Below, piece by piece: positions 63,315 to 64,000 of a stretch of 64,000 nucleotides of DNA; position 1 is the stretch's first letter, and every line of letters begins with the position of its first letter. A program made the position numbers and the translations under genes. This stretch comes from Atrina japonica (lineage: Eukaryota > Mollusca > Bivalvia > Pterioida > Pinnidae). The DNA lies in the NCBI GenBank assembly GCA_030159075.1, contig BROG01000079.1:72501-136500 (forward strand). Direction: 5' to 3'. The notes beneath the pieces were generated by a model. It saw only the letters and a program-made list of their open reading frames with translations, was not told the origin of the DNA and ran no database searches.

Positions 63315-64000
63315 TGTGTTTACTGCTAAATTTCCAGATCCTCGTCTATTCTGATTTCCCTGTAAATTGGAAGACTGCCTACGTTATTCCAATATATAAG
63401 AATGGCGATAAGTCTGACCCATCAAATTACAGACCTGTTTCTCTTTTAAGTTGCATATCAAAAGTTTTTGAAAGATGTGTTTTTAAGTATCTTTACAATT
63501 TCATTACTTCAAACAAACTTATTACCCATCTTATTATCCATCATCTGGATTTACCCCAAATGATTCTGCTGTTGATCAGTTGATTAACTTATACAATACA
63601 TTTTTGAAGGCCCTGGATGATGGTAAGAGGTTACATAGGCGTCGGAACCGGGGGGCTAGGGGGGGGGGGGCGGCTTAGCCCCCCCCCCCCACGTTTTTGC
63701 AAATATAGACATAGGACATAGACGTTTCTGGCGTGTGTATGTGTTTTAAGTTGGTTTAGCCCCCCCCCCCACTTTCAATTTGCTTCCGACGCTGATGGTT
63801 TATACCTGTTTTCTGTGACATCAGCAAGGCCTTCGACAGGGTGTGGCATAAGGGACTGCACTTCAAGCTAAGACGAATGGGAGTGGGAAGCTCTCTTTTG
63901 ATATGGGTTAATTACTTGACTGGTCGGATTCAGAGAGTTTCGCTGGATGGATGTTACTCAGATCATATGTCTATAAAGGCAGGGGTCCCACAGGGGTCAA
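63315..64000 (+). mobile_element. LINE (non-LTR) reverse transcriptase fragment, 5'-truncated, runs off the window
   Basis: WKTAYVIPIYKNGDKSDPSN, YRPVSLLSCISKVFER, then after a frameshift near 63525 SGFTPNDSAVDQLINLYNTF, and after the inserted MITE VFCDISKAFDRVWHKGLHFK, then AGVPQGS at the window edge. These are reverse transcriptase blocks 1 to 4 of a CR1/Jockey-type LINE. Clade is inference. Broken by a frameshift and the insertion, so not autonomous. Confidence 0.88.
63634..63797. mobile_element. 164-bp MITE inserted in the LINE
   Basis: Left end CATAGGCGTCGGAA and right end TTCCGACGCTGATG are inverted repeats with two mismatches. The interior has G- and C-homopolymers (GGGGGGGGGGGG, two CCCCCCCCCC runs). 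The LINE frame resumes directly after it; GTTA/GTTT at the borders may be a short target duplication. Confidence 0.85.

Overview
This is a eukaryotic nuclear window of 64 kb, AT-rich, with GT-AG introns and many short non-autonomous repeats. It is most likely from a bivalve or other lophotrochozoan. The pointers are a membrane-anchored laccase-type multicopper oxidase, a TMEM272-like four-pass protein with PPxY motifs, and tRNA-derived SINEs of a type I associate with molluscs. The species assignment is inference. No prokaryotic operon, CRISPR array or rRNA gene is visible.

Three protein-coding genes can be assembled exon by exon with a continuous reading frame. (1) On the + strand, 783-4939, a 4-exon gene encodes a 249-aa RRM-like protein (PARP14/RBM43-type fold suspected). 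It has a GC-AG intron and a duplicated VCWFxxCS motif. (2) On the - strand, 30444-5830, a 15-exon gene encodes a 791-aa laccase-like multicopper oxidase. It has all four copper-binding motifs, a signal peptide, a His-rich juxtamembrane stretch and a C-terminal transmembrane anchor. (3) On the - strand, 61599-47788, a 6-coding-exon gene encodes a 224-aa TMEM272-like four-pass membrane protein. Its first coding exon contributes only the initiator Met. Genes 1 and 2 converge on a 0.9-kb spacer full of microsatellites. Genes 2 and 3 are separated by about 17 kb of repeat-derived intergenic DNA.

The most unusual structure is a roughly 10-kb tract (18121-28160) made almost only of T and A, with T strongly dominant, inside intron 3 of the oxidase gene. 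Copies of one dispersed repeat sit at its two edges in opposite, inward-facing orientation. It is either a real giant low-complexity expansion inside a fold-back element or a long-read consensus or assembly artefact.

Mobile DNA seen: an internally deleted Ty3/Gypsy-like retroelement carrying a broken MYND-type finger (44.4-46.6 kb); a 5'-truncated LINE reverse transcriptase at the right edge, split by a 164-bp MITE; two tRNA-derived SINE families, one copy carrying a 26-bp minisatellite; several terminal-inverted-repeat MITEs (CAGTG-type, TTAACCCTTTCA-type, TTAGCG-type, a 777-bp hAT-like candidate); four fold-back elements; and four further dispersed repeat families. Long (AT)n, (AG)n, (AGT)n and (TCTG)n/(TC)n arrays produce many spurious ORFs.
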